From NCBI GenBank assembly GCA_050697555.1, contig JBOHAD010000021.1, positions 1 through 35,632 on the forward strand: 35,632 bases of DNA, read 5' to 3'. Under the pieces are notes generated by a model. It made no database searches. It saw only the letters and a program-made list of their open reading frames with translations, and was not told where the DNA came from. Made by a program: the position numbers and the translations under genes. The stretch is from DASQWP01 sp050697555. Lineage in GTDB: Bacteria > Actinomycetota > Thermoleophilia > Gaiellales > Gaiellaceae. This document shows positions 7,382-16,025 of the stretch, in pieces; position 1 is the stretch's first letter, and every line of letters starts with the position of its first letter.

Positions 7382-7849
7382 TCAGTCGCCGCCGACGCCG
7401 TGCTCGGCGCCGAATAGCTCGGCTACTCCGACCGTCACGACCGTCGTTCCAGCGGGTGGGCCGTCCGAGAGAACCGCGCGATCCCCGTCGATCGACTCGA
7501 CGACGATGCGATGCCGGACGAAAGTCAGGGGCTCGGGGCTCGTGTACGTCCAGGTCTCGCCGTTCGGCTCGTAGACCACCGCGGCGTAGGGAACGACCGT
7601 TCGCTGCCTCCCTTCGCCTTCCGCGTCACGAACCGGCACGGTTTGAATGTCGAGGCGTCTGGCCGCTTCCGCGGTCAAGACGATGCGATGGAGGTCGTCC
7701 GACCCTTCGACGGGCTCGACCGTGGCTGGGTCGCTCCCACCTGCCGCCGCGTCGTCCTCCGCCCCCTGGCAACCGGAGACGGCAAGGACGGCGACGATCA
7801 GTAGTGCCGCGGCCCAGAGACTGCGGCGCCGCACGAGGCTCCGGTTCAT
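7382..7849 (-). CDS. Minimal periplasmic-adaptor-like lipoprotein of the RND operon
   Basis: This 155-residue lipoprotein has a basic n-region, a hydrophobic core at 12-25 and lipobox AVSGC, with Cys27 as the lipidated residue. After a low-complexity linker the text RIVLTAEAARRLDIQTVPV, VPYAAVVYEPNGETW and VVTVGVAELFGAEHGV matches the distal beta-barrel/membrane-proximal part of RND adaptors (HlyD/CusB class). The lipoyl and alpha-hairpin parts are missing: full adaptors are 350-400 residues. I chose the ATG at 7849 because GGGAGG lies eight bases upstream. Sitting between two RND genes (13 and 21 base gaps), it is probably their shared accessory subunit on the outer face of the membrane. Confidence 0.8.
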   Translation of the reverse strand: MNRSLVRRRSLWAAALLIVAVLAVSGCQGAEDDAAAGGSDPATVEPVEGSDDLHRIVLTAEAARRLDIQTVPVRDAEGEGRQRTVVPYAAVVYEPNGETWTYTSPEPLTFVRHRIVVESIDGDRAVLSDGPPAGTTVVTVGVAELFGAEHGVGGD

Positions 7850-7862
7850 GTCCCCTACCTCC

Positions 7863-10800
7863 CTATGCATCTAGTTGCCTGGTGGTTGGGTCGACCCGGC
7901 TCAGGCCGATACGCAGGTACACGGCCGGGACGACGAAGAGGCTGAGCAAGGTCGACGTAAGGACGCCTCCTAGGATCACCACGCCCATGGGGCGCACGAT
8001 TTCGAGACCTGGCATCCCGCCGAGAACGACCACCGGGAGGAAGATCAGCGCGATCGCCACCCCGCTCAGGACGACCGGCGAGAGGCATTCGCGTGCCCCG
8101 CGCAGGACGAGCGTCCGGCCGAAGGCGTTGCCTTGCTGCTCGAGGTGCCGATAGTGGTTGAGCAACAGGACGCTGTTGCGCGCGGCCAGCCCGAACACCG
8201 CGATCAGCCCGAAGTACGACCCGAACGAGAGCGTTCCACCATCCGCCAGCGCCGCCAGCACGCCGCCGGCGACGGCGACGGGCAACGTCAGGAAGGAGAG
8301 GGCCGCTCGACGCCAGGCGCCGAATGCGGCCTGCAAGAGGAGGAACATCCCGAGCGCCGCCGCGATTCCGATGGCGATCAAGCGGCCCTGCGGCTGCCCC
8401 TCCGCGGCCAGCACCTCGGGATGGAACTCGAGCGGGAAGGTGATCCCGGCGAGCGCCCCCTCGACGTCGCGCACGGCGGACTCTCGATCACGTCCCTGCA
8501 CGTTGGCCGCAACGTCGATGTAACGCGAGACCGCGTGCCGCTCGATGACCGCCGGATTTGGCGCGATGCGGACGTCGGCCACCTGCTCCAGCCTGACGTG
8601 GCCGCCGCCGGGCGTCTCGACCAGGAGGTCGCGCACATCGGTGAGGCTGCTGCGGATCTCGGGAGTGCCCCAGACCACGACGTCGAACACCTTCTGCTCC
8701 TCGAAGAGGCTGCCCACCCCGATGCCCGAGACGAGCGTCGTGGCGGCTCGGCGTACGTCGCCCGGCCTGACCCCATGCTGCTCTGCCGCCGCGAGGTCGA
8801 CCTCGACCTCGAGCGCCGGCTCGAGAGCGGGAAGCTGAACCTGCTCGTCGACGAGTCCGTCGATTCCCGAGACGATCCGCCTCACCTCGTCCGCCTTGCT
8901 GCGCAGGACCTCGAAGTCCTCGCCGTAGATGCGGACGACGAGGTCTTCCTCAGTCCCGGTAAGAGTCTCGGCGACTCTCTCGTTCGCGAAGGTCTGGACG
9001 TTCTCTGTGAGCCCGGGATAACCGGCGACGACGTCCTTTACGGAAGCCACCGTTTCGTCGTAGTCGGCGTCTGGATCGATGCTGACCCAAATCTCGGCTG
9101 CGTTCACACTGACCACCTGATCCGACGTCACAGCACGCCCGACATCCGCACCGACGTTCCGGACGCCGTCGATGGAACGGAGCTCGCGACTGGCCAGCGT
9201 CGTGATCCGGTTCATCTCCGGGAGCGACGTGCCGGGCGGGCCCTGCCAGCGGATCACCAGCTCCGTCTCCTTGAACGTCGGCAGCAGTGATTGCCCCAGG
9301 AACGGAACCGCCGCACCGGCCGCGAGGACGATTGCACCGGCGGCCAGGTACACGACGCGCGGGCGCCCGACGATCCACGCGAGCGCCGTCTCGTAGTGGC
9401 GCTGCAGCCACGTGATGACCCGCGACTCGCCGCGCGGCGCCCTCGAAAGGAGGAGGAGACTCAGCGCCGGTGTGACGGTGAGCGCGACGAGCATCGACGC
9501 CGCGAGTGCCGCGAGGAACGCAACGGCTATCGACGGGAAGAACGCGCCGGCCAGCCCCTCCAGGAAGAAGAGGGGTACGACGGCCAACGCGATGATCAGC
9601 GTCCCGTAGAGGGCGGCGCTCCGCACCTCGAGCGACGCCTCGAGTATGGCCGTAGCCGTCGACCTGCCGGTGTCTTCCCCGCGGTGCTCACGGAGACGCC
9701 GCGCGCTCGAGTCGGCGCCGACAATGGCCTCGTGGACGACGAGAACGAGCGCCGCCACGAATCCCGCCAGGACCATCGCGTTCATCGTCTCTCCGAGCGC
9801 GTAGAGCACGAGGGCTCCCACGACGAGCGACAGCGGGACCGCAGCGAGGGCCACCAGGGCGGGGCGCCACCCGAACAGGAAGGCGCCGAGAAGCAGAACG
9901 AGGAGAGCGGCGCCGATGATCAGCGTCAGGGTGACGTTGCCGATCGCCTCATCGATGAAGGAGGCCGGCCGGTAGACCGTCGTGTCGAACTCGACGCCGG
10001 AAAGGCCTGGCTGCATCGTCGCGATCGCAGCTTCGACCCTCTGGGTCACGTCCAAGGCGTTGGCTTCCGGGAACTTCTCGATGACGAGCAGGAGCCCATC
10101 GCCGTCGTCGACGACGGCGTCACCGATGAGTGGTTGATGACCCTCTACGACGTTCGCCACGTCGTCCAGACGCAGTCTCCGGCCGTTCGTCGCCACGACC
10201 CGGACCTGGGCCAGGTCGGCGGCCGTCCTGATGGGCGAGATGTGCTGAACCGCGAGCCGTTGGTTGGCCGTATCGATGAACCCGCCCGTGCCCGGCGTCG
10301 ACGCCTCCAGGAAGCTGAGCGGCGAGACCCACAGCGCGTTCCCGGCGGTCTCGATGACCTGACCCAGCGAGACGTCGCGGGCACGCAGGCGCTCCGGGTC
10401 GACCTGCACCTGAAGCTGGCGGTCCCGGTGGCCCCAGATGGACACGTTCGCCACGCCGGCCACGCCCATCAGACGGGGCACGATCGTCCAGCGCGCGAGC
10501 ACGGACATCTCGATCGGCGAAAGACTCTCCGTGGAAACCCCGACCATCAGGACGCGGTTCGTCGAGGACAGCGGCTGGAGCATCTGCGAAGGCTTCGACA
10601 CACCCGAGAGCGCGACGTGAGCCTCCGCGACGCGCTCGTTCACGACCTGCCGCGCGCGGTAGAGATCGGTGCCCGGCTCGAAGACGAGGAGGATCCGCGA
10701 AAGACCGGCAATCGACTCGGAGCGGATGTCTTCGAGGAAGGCGATGCCGTTCAGCAAATCGGCCTCGAGCGGAACCGTGACCAGCTGCTCGACCTCGGCC

Positions 10801-10973
10801 GCCGAGAGTCCGAGCGCTTCCGTCTGAACCTCGACCGTCGGCGGCACGTACTCGGGCAGAACGTCCACCGGCATGTCGCGGAGCTGGCTGATCCCCACGA
10901 CCATCGTCGCCGCGGCGGCACCGAGCACCAGGAGCCGGAAAGTCAGGCTCGCCCCGACGATCCAACGCATCAT
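7863..10973 (-). CDS. Second HME-type RND transporter, with an altered TM4 site
   Basis: This 1036-residue RND protein is paralogous to the downstream pump: same MMRWIVG start, RDMPVDVLPEYVPPTVEVQT segment, VTVPLE, GTGGFID and C-terminal GxVLTSTLLSLFVVPAVYLR. In TM4 the segment aligned to the relay acids reads VVHEAIVGADSS, so Asp414 is His, Asp415 is Glu, Glu421 is Asp and the following Asn is Ser. The fold and length look intact, but proton coupling may differ. It is the first gene of the operon, with GAGG about nine bases before the ATG. It may form a hetero-oligomer with the other RND protein, as paired RND genes sometimes do; this is inference. Confidence 0.9.
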   Translation of the reverse strand: MMRWIVGASLTFRLLVLGAAAATMVVGISQLRDMPVDVLPEYVPPTVEVQTEALGLSAAEVEQLVTVPLEADLLNGIAFLEDIRSESIAGLSRILLVFEPGTDLYRARQVVNERVAEAHVALSGVSKPSQMLQPLSSTNRVLMVGVSTESLSPIEMSVLARWTIVPRLMGVAGVANVSIWGHRDRQLQVQVDPERLRARDVSLGQVIETAGNALWVSPLSFLEASTPGTGGFIDTANQRLAVQHISPIRTAADLAQVRVVATNGRRLRLDDVANVVEGHQPLIGDAVVDDGDGLLLVIEKFPEANALDVTQRVEAAIATMQPGLSGVEFDTTVYRPASFIDEAIGNVTLTLIIGAALLVLLLGAFLFGWRPALVALAAVPLSLVVGALVLYALGETMNAMVLAGFVAALVLVVHEAIVGADSSARRLREHRGEDTGRSTATAILEASLEVRSAALYGTLIIALAVVPLFFLEGLAGAFFPSIAVAFLAALAASMLVALTVTPALSLLLLSRAPRGESRVITWLQRHYETALAWIVGRPRVVYLAAGAIVLAAGAAVPFLGQSLLPTFKETELVIRWQGPPGTSLPEMNRITTLASRELRSIDGVRNVGADVGRAVTSDQVVSVNAAEIWVSIDPDADYDETVASVKDVVAGYPGLTENVQTFANERVAETLTGTEEDLVVRIYGEDFEVLRSKADEVRRIVSGIDGLVDEQVQLPALEPALEVEVDLAAAEQHGVRPGDVRRAATTLVSGIGVGSLFEEQKVFDVVVWGTPEIRSSLTDVRDLLVETPGGGHVRLEQVADVRIAPNPAVIERHAVSRYIDVAANVQGRDRESAVRDVEGALAGITFPLEFHPEVLAAEGQPQGRLIAIGIAAALGMFLLLQAAFGAWRRAALSFLTLPVAVAGGVLAALADGGTLSFGSYFGLIAVFGLAARNSVLLLNHYRHLEQQGNAFGRTLVLRGARECLSPVVLSGVAIALIFLPVVVLGGMPGLEIVRPMGVVILGGVLTSTLLSLFVVPAVYLRIGLSRVDPTTRQLDA

Positions 10974-11080
10974 CGATCGGACCTCGGCGACAAGAGATCC
11001 CTGGCTCTCCTCGCCACCCTGCGGAAACCCCCCTTGGGCTCCAGCATCCCGTCTCCCTTTCCCCTTTTCCCGAGGCGCCC

Positions 11081-11109
11081 AGTCTCCTACGTGGAGAGGG
11101 ACGAGTCAA
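11081..11109 (-). promoter_or_regulatory. Possible promoter of the RND operon
   Basis: On the minus strand TTGACT (11104-11109), seventeen bases, GAGACT (11081-11086), giving a leader of about 100 bases before the first RND gene. The -35 is good and the -10 is weak. No TCTCAT box is present here, so control of the pumps by the neighbouring two-component system is not shown by the sequence. Confidence 0.35.
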
Positions 11110-11122
11110 CGGGCGGAGCCGA

Positions 11123-11128
11123 TAGGCT
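11123..11128 (+). promoter_or_regulatory. Putative -10 of the DNA glycosylase gene, leaderless
   Basis: TAGGCT lies eight bases before the GTG at 11137, with no ribosome-binding sequence between. That spacing puts the transcript start at or next to the start codon. Confidence 0.4.
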
Positions 11129-11136
11129 CGCGCCCG

Positions 11137-12090
11137 GTGGCAGTCCTCGAGACGACGACAGTCCCGCGCCCGCCCTACTCGCTCGCCCTCTCGGCGCGCC
11201 TGAAGAGCGACGCCACGCGCGTCTTCCGCGACGGCATCCTGACGATGGCGTTCGAGGCAGACGGGCCCGCGCTCGCGCGCGTCTACCAGAGGCCGGACGG
11301 CTCGCTGGCCGTTCGTGTCGAGGGCGACGCTCCGGAGGTCGCGCTCGAACGGCTCCGCTTCGTGCTCGCGGCGGACGACGACCACACGCAATTCTTGCGC
11401 CGCTTCGAGGGCGATCCCCTCCTGGCCGAGCCGCTCCGGCGACTTCGCGGGCTCCGACCGCTGCGGACGGCGACGGTAACGCACGCGCTCCTGAAAGCGG
11501 TCTGCGGGCAGCTCATCCAGGCGAAGGCGGCGCGGCACCTCGAGGCCCGCCTGATGCGCAAGGCCGCCTCCCGCCACAAGGGCCTCTGCCTCCCGCCTAC
11601 CCGCGCGACGTTCGGCCGCTTCACCCCGGCCGAGCTGCAGCGCGCGGGGCTCGCCGCCCGCAAGGCGACCGCGCTCGTCCGGCTCTCACGCGAGTGGGAC
11701 GTCGAGCGGCTGCACGGCGTCGAAACGGAGACGGCCGCCCGGCGGATCGAGCGCGAGCGCGGGCTCGGCCCCTGGTCGGCCGGCATGGTCTGCCTCTACG
11801 GACTCGGACGGTGGGAGCGCGGGCTCGTCGGCGACCTCGGCCTCCTCAAGCTCTGCGCAGCCCTGCGCGGCCGCCCGGCCGAGGCGGACGACACGCGCGA
11901 GCTGCTCGAACCCTACGGCGAGTGGGCGGGGCTGGCGAGCGTCTACTTGCTCGCGGGCGGAGTCGTGCGGCCGGACGAGCGAAGCCGCTTCCGCAGCGGG
12001 CGCTACTCGACCGGGCGCGGCGACAGCACGGCTGCGAACGTCATGAGGAGGATCTTGACGTCGAGCCAGAGCGACCAGTTCTCGATGTAG
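11137..12090 (+). CDS. AlkA-like DNA-3-methyladenine glycosylase (HhH-GPD family)
   Basis: This 317-residue protein has an N-terminal mixed domain (1-105) and a helical HhH-GPD domain (110-270). VCGQLIQAKAARHL marks the domain start. The helix-hairpin-helix contains GLGPWSAGM (209-217), and the catalytic aspartate is Asp233 in LVGDLGL. Such enzymes excise alkylated purines such as 3-methyladenine in base-excision repair. The GTG at 11137 gives a normal N-terminus and lies eight bases after a -10; upstream in-frame sequence reads through the RND leader and is not protein-like. The last 29 codons overlap the convergent sugar-transferase gene, so the C-terminal tail may be unstructured. Confidence 0.87.
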   Translation: MAVLETTTVPRPPYSLALSARLKSDATRVFRDGILTMAFEADGPALARVYQRPDGSLAVRVEGDAPEVALERLRFVLAADDDHTQFLRRFEGDPLLAEPLRRLRGLRPLRTATVTHALLKAVCGQLIQAKAARHLEARLMRKAASRHKGLCLPPTRATFGRFTPAELQRAGLAARKATALVRLSREWDVERLHGVETETAARRIERERGLGPWSAGMVCLYGLGRWERGLVGDLGLLKLCAALRGRPAEADDTRELLEPYGEWAGLASVYLLAGGVVRPDERSRFRSGRYSTGRGDSTAANVMRRILTSSQSDQFSM

Positions 12091-13475
12091 TAGTTGTCCC
12101 ACTCGACGCGGTCGGCCAACGACGTCTTGCCGCGGAGGCCGTGCACCTGCGCCCAGCCTGTGATTCCAGCCTTCACTCGGTGGCGGTCGCCGTAGCGGGG
12201 GACGTGCTCCGTGAAGAGCTCGACGTATTCCGGCCGCTCGGGCCGGGGCCCGACGAGGCTCATCTCGCCCCGGAGGACGTTCCAGAGCTGAGGCAGCTCG
12301 TCGATCGACGTGCGCCGGAGGAGGGCCCCGAGAGGAGTCCGGCGGTCTACGCCCTCGACGCCGCCCGGGGCGGTGTCGGGCGGAAGCGACGGTGATCCGC
12401 TTGGACCCCTCGGCTCGTGCATCGTCCGGATCTTCAGCATCTCGAACGCGCGCCCGTCGCGCCCCGCGCGCACCTGGCGGAAGAAGACCGGACGCCCCAT
12501 CGTGGCCAAAACCGCCAGGGCCGCCGTCAGGAGCACGGGCGCGACGAGCAGGAGCAGAAGGCCGGCGACAAGGCGGTCGAGCGCATACTTGACCGAGAAC
12601 TGCCACCCGGCCGGGTTCGCCGGCTCCACGTTCATGATCGGCAGGCCGCCCAGGTGCTCGCAGTCGACTCGGCCGCTCATCTTCTCGAAGAAGCGAGGCA
12701 CGAACGAGACCTGGATCCCGAGAGCCTCGCACCGTTTGACGAGGTTCAGGAGCACATGCTGCGGCGCGGTCGAGAACGTGACGAGCACCCGCTCGACGTC
12801 GTGTTCTTCGACGACCTGCTCCAGATCCCAGCTCGCTCCCAGCACGGGGATCTGGCCGCGGCTGTTCTGCTCGTCCAGCGGCTCCTTGTCGAGGAAGCCG
12901 ATCGGCCGGAGGCCGAACTCGGGATGGTCGAGCAGGCGTGCGGCGGTCAGGCGGCCAATCCGGCCGGCGCCGATCAGCAGCGTGGGCTGCAAGGCCTCGC
13001 CGCGGCGGCGCGCCTGGAGCTCCGACCAGGCGAGGATTGCCCGACCCGCGACAAGGTAGACGGCCGCGAACGCCCAGAGGCGCGCCGTCTGGGCCGCCGT
13101 CCACGTGTGGTCCGTGAGCACGACGCGAAGCGAGAGGACGATCATCGCCGCGAGCGCCGTGGTCGTCGTCACGGCGCGAAGGTCGTCGAGCGTCCGCATG
13201 AAGAGGCGCGGCCTGTACATCCCGCGGATCGCGAGGAGGAAGACGATCAGGAGCGGGAAGGCGAAGAGCCAGGAGAGGGGCGTCGAGGGAACTCCCGCCC
13301 TCGGCGCGGCCAGCTCGGCCACGACGACCGCGGCAAAGAGCATGAGCGCGTCGATCCCGAGCGCAGCCCGGGGCCAGGCAAGAGGCCGCTGCCCGCTGCG
13401 CGCGCGCGCGCGCAGGCCGCTCGAAACCTGCTCCAGCGCGAGCAGTCGCTCGCGCGTCGTCTCAGTCGCCCTCAT
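12003..13475 (-). CDS. Polyprenyl-phosphate sugar-1-phosphate transferase (WbaP/WcaJ-like)
   Basis: This 490-residue initiating enzyme has several N-terminal membrane helices (about 40-170), a Rossmann-like nucleotide-sensing domain (LIGAGRIGRLTAARLL, near 188), another helix near 310 and the C-terminal bacterial sugar transferase domain. Diagnostic motifs are FFRQVRAGRDGRAFEMLKIRTM, RRTSIDELPQLWNVLRGEMS, LVGPRPERPEY and GITGWAQVHGLRG. It transfers a sugar-1-phosphate to undecaprenyl phosphate at the inner membrane and starts repeat-unit assembly for the glycan genes that follow. The ATG has AGGTGG just upstream. It ends overlapping the convergent glycosylase. Confidence 0.93.
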   Translation of the reverse strand: MRATETTRERLLALEQVSSGLRARARSGQRPLAWPRAALGIDALMLFAAVVVAELAAPRAGVPSTPLSWLFAFPLLIVFLLAIRGMYRPRLFMRTLDDLRAVTTTTALAAMIVLSLRVVLTDHTWTAAQTARLWAFAAVYLVAGRAILAWSELQARRRGEALQPTLLIGAGRIGRLTAARLLDHPEFGLRPIGFLDKEPLDEQNSRGQIPVLGASWDLEQVVEEHDVERVLVTFSTAPQHVLLNLVKRCEALGIQVSFVPRFFEKMSGRVDCEHLGGLPIMNVEPANPAGWQFSVKYALDRLVAGLLLLLVAPVLLTAALAVLATMGRPVFFRQVRAGRDGRAFEMLKIRTMHEPRGPSGSPSLPPDTAPGGVEGVDRRTPLGALLRRTSIDELPQLWNVLRGEMSLVGPRPERPEYVELFTEHVPRYGDRHRVKAGITGWAQVHGLRGKTSLADRVEWDNYYIENWSLWLDVKILLMTFAAVLSPRPVE

Positions 13476-13551
13476 CCGCCACCTACCGCAGTCCGCAGTC
13501 CCTGGGAGCCTCCGGAGGACCCGGATGGCTCTCTATGACGTCGTACCCGAG

Positions 13552-13812
13552 CTAGCTCCGGACGCGACCCAGGCGCCGAAGCGCGAGTCCCGCCCCGAGA
13601 AGCAGAGCACCGGCGGCAACGAGCAGCAGCAGATCGAGGCCGGTGAACGGCAGCGCGCCGCCCCCGCCGCCGCTAGCACCGCCTTCGACCTGACCCTGAA
13701 CATTGCCGGCCGCCCCGCCGTAACCCGTCTGATCCGGATCCTGGGCGACGGCGACCGAAACCCAGGTAAGCCCGATCGCCAGGGCCACCGCAAACGCCCA
13801 CACACGTCTCAC
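13552..13812 (-). CDS. Small LPFTG-anchored surface protein
   Basis: This 86-residue protein has a signal peptide (VWAFAVALAIGLTWVSVAVAQ, cleavage after VAVA), a short Gly-rich exposed stretch of about 25 residues, then the complete cell-wall sorting signal: LPFTG, a hydrophobic segment of about 20 residues and a basic tail RRLGRVRS. The GTG at 13812 is preferred over an upstream ATG because GGGAGGA lies six bases before it. In Gram-positives a sortase would cut the LPxTG motif and attach the protein to the wall; no sortase gene lies in the window. The exposed part is too small to have an evident activity, so a display stub or wall linker is likely. Confidence 0.75.
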   Translation of the reverse strand: MRRVWAFAVALAIGLTWVSVAVAQDPDQTGYGGAAGNVQGQVEGGASGGGGGALPFTGLDLLLLVAAGALLLGAGLALRRLGRVRS

Positions 13813-13974
13813 GCGTTCCTCCCTTTCTTGGCCGCAAAGCACGAAGCTTCAACAGCTTGTGCCCTTCTCGAAGTAGTGGAAAACCTAGGGCATTGCAAGT
13901 GCGCGCCCATAATCGCAGAGCCCTCGGACTCATGGCCCGGGTGGCTCTCGGCCCCGGACTCGCCGCACCACGAG

Positions 13975-14004
13975 AACCTAACCTGGGCGTCTCGGCACTG
14001 TCAA
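13975..14004 (-). promoter_or_regulatory. SigA-type promoter of the LPFTG gene
   Basis: On the minus strand TTGACA (13999-14004), eighteen bases, TAGGTT (13975-13980). The predicted leader to the GTG at 13812 is about 155 bases and contains an imperfect hairpin near 13840-13865. I do not recognise it as a known riboswitch. Confidence 0.55.
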
Positions 14005-14015
14005 ACCGAGCATTG

Positions 14016-16025
14016 CTAATCCGTGCGTTCCTCCACGCGCTGGAGGAACATTCGGTCGAGGACTCGTGGCGAGACGGGCTCGCCGCTTCGGATCTGCTCG
14101 GCGAGGAGGTCGAGAACGGGCTCGGCCGGGTTCAGCTCACGCGCCTGCTGGAGGTGCTCGAGCGCCCGCTCACGCTCCCCCGCGCGCGACGCCGCGACGG
14201 CAAGCTGGAGCTGCGCGTACCAGTTGTGCGGGTTGCGCTCGAGGGCCCGGCGGAAGGCGGCCCGCATGCGCTCGACGTCGCCGAGCCGGCTCGCGATCGC
14301 TCCGGCAATGAGGTCGGGCCGGTCGCTCAGCGGGTTCAGCCGCCGCGCGTTCCCCAGCGCGTCGAAGGCCTCCTCGGGATCGCTCCGCCAGACGGCCGCG
14401 GCGCGATCCACCTCCCGGGTCGCGAACCAGGGAAGCGCGAGCGAGACCGCCGCGCCGAGTGCGACCGCGAGCGAGGCGGCGAGGACGGCGCGGGGCGCAT
14501 GGCCTCGTCCCTCGACGGGAGAGTGGGCTGGCGCCCGAGCTAGGCCGGCGGCCAGGCCCAGGCAGGCGAGCGCGGGCGCCGTCAGCCCCGGGAACTCCCA
14601 GAACCAGTCGACCGAGCCGTGCGCGAACCAGTAGCCGAACGTCACGACGCAGATCGAGACGAGCCCCCGTTCGAGCGTGTCGGCGCCTGAGCGCCGGCGC
14701 CACGCCCCCAAGAGCGCGGCGACGAGGAAGCCGGAGAAGAGGAGCCCGCCGACGATGCCTGTCTGCGACAGGACCTGGATCTCCACGCTGTGGGGGTAGA
14801 GCGGCTCCTCGTCGCTCTCGCGCTCGCGCAGGTAGGGAACGGCGAAGTTGTCCGCGCCAATGCCGAGGAGCGGGGCGTCGGCGAACTCCTCCACTCCGAC
14901 GCGCCAGAAGTCATAGCGGTTGCTGCCGAGCCCCGAGGCGAAGTAGGACGTGCCGATCTGCTCGGGCTGACCCGCAGTGAACTCGTCCCAGGCCGCGGTG
15001 ATCCGCGTGGCCGGGTCGCCGAAGCGATCCACGAGGACGAACGCCGCGCCAAGAGCGAGGACGACGGCTCCTGCCGCCACCGCACGCGTCGCCCACTCAG
15101 TCGCGCGCCCGGAGAGCCGGATGCGGCGGTCGACCCACCCGAGGGCGATCCCGACGAGGAAGAGCGCGAGCGCCGTGAGCGCAATCGCGTTCCGGGCGCC
15201 GGCGAGCTCGTCGCGCGCTTCGCCGGACTCCACGACCCGGAAGACGTCGAGGAGCGCCCCGCGCGCGAGGAGGACGGCGCCGAGCGCAGGGAGCAGAGCG
15301 GTGAGCGAGCGCACCCTGTCCGGCACGAGCAGGAAGAAGAGGGCGAGCACGGCCGGGAAGGCGAACAGCGAGCCCCTGCTCTGGGTGAGGAGGGCGAGCT
15401 CGAGCAGCGTTCCCGCCGCCGCGAGGGCGAGACCGCGGGCGAGCACGGGCACCTCGCGCCGGGCCGCGAGGAAGACCGCCGGCCAGAACGCGATCAGGAA
15501 GAGTGCGGTGTTCGCGTTCACGTAGCCGACCGGCTCGCTGAACCGGCCGCTCGTGAAGAACGAGGCGGGATCCGAGCTCGCCGCAGCCTGGAGGAAGGCG
15601 GCGACGCCGGCGACGGCGATCCCTCCGGAGAGGACGAAGAGCAGCCCGGCCACGCCCGCCGGCCGCCAGGGCCAGAGCGCGAAGAGCGCATAGACGAGCA
15701 GGTACAGGAGCGTCCTGTTCGCCCCGTCCCAGGCGTCGGCCTCGACGTCCGCCCAGGCGATCGAGAGGAAGCTCCAGAGCGTGAACGCGGTTAGGAGGGC
15801 CAGGGCGACGCGAACTGCACGGCTCCCGCCTGCGAGGACTCGCCGGCCGCTCCGGAGGGAGACGCCGGCGAGTCCGAGGAGGAAGAGCGCACCCGGGTAC
15901 CAAAGCGTGGGCGGGTAGCCCCCGTCGACGGCTCCCCAGAGGAGGAAGACTCCGAACGCGAGCAACCCGGGGAGGAGGACGAGGGCCTCGGTCTTCGCGC
16001 TCTCCGTCCGCAGGGCGTCTCTCAC
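14016..16025 (-). CDS. O-antigen ligase/polymerase-like membrane protein with TPR tail
   Basis: This 669-residue protein has an N-terminal domain with about a dozen membrane helices (roughly 15-500), and the Wzy/WaaL signature region in the large external loop: YDFWRVGVEEFADAPLLGIG followed by ADNFAVPYLRE. After the last helix (AVLAASLAVALGAAVSLALP), the final 140 residues are soluble tetratricopeptide-like repeats (ALERNPHNWYAQLQLAVAASR, ALEHLQQARELNPAEPVLD). It starts at a GTG that overlaps the stop of the upstream glycosyltransferase by four bases, so it is the last gene of the five-gene operon. It probably polymerises or transfers finished glycan; TPRs would recruit partners. The open frame continues far upstream, but only as antisense-like text. 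Confidence 0.85.
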   Translation of the reverse strand: MRDALRTESAKTEALVLLPGLLAFGVFLLWGAVDGGYPPTLWYPGALFLLGLAGVSLRSGRRVLAGGSRAVRVALALLTAFTLWSFLSIAWADVEADAWDGANRTLLYLLVYALFALWPWRPAGVAGLLFVLSGGIAVAGVAAFLQAAASSDPASFFTSGRFSEPVGYVNANTALFLIAFWPAVFLAARREVPVLARGLALAAAGTLLELALLTQSRGSLFAFPAVLALFFLLVPDRVRSLTALLPALGAVLLARGALLDVFRVVESGEARDELAGARNAIALTALALFLVGIALGWVDRRIRLSGRATEWATRAVAAGAVVLALGAAFVLVDRFGDPATRITAAWDEFTAGQPEQIGTSYFASGLGSNRYDFWRVGVEEFADAPLLGIGADNFAVPYLRERESDEEPLYPHSVEIQVLSQTGIVGGLLFSGFLVAALLGAWRRRSGADTLERGLVSICVVTFGYWFAHGSVDWFWEFPGLTAPALACLGLAAGLARAPAHSPVEGRGHAPRAVLAASLAVALGAAVSLALPWFATREVDRAAAVWRSDPEEAFDALGNARRLNPLSDRPDLIAGAIASRLGDVERMRAAFRRALERNPHNWYAQLQLAVAASRAGERERALEHLQQARELNPAEPVLDLLAEQIRSGEPVSPRVLDRMFLQRVEERTD

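Noticed and set aside
10974..11136. TCTCAT-type box upstream of the RND operon
   Set aside because: Both strands were read and no paired TCTCAT was found, so control of the pumps by the two-component system is not claimed.
9291..12395. Plus-strand open frame of about 1030 codons running antisense to the second RND gene and through the glycosylase region
   Set aside because: The translation is Arg/Asp/Glu-rich low-complexity text typical of the antisense frame of high-GC genes; the minus-strand RND reading is a clear full-length family member.
13813..13968. Possible riboswitch (c-di-GMP or c-di-AMP type) in the leader of the LPFTG gene
   Set aside because: Only a weak hairpin was found and the conserved core sequences of known classes are absent.
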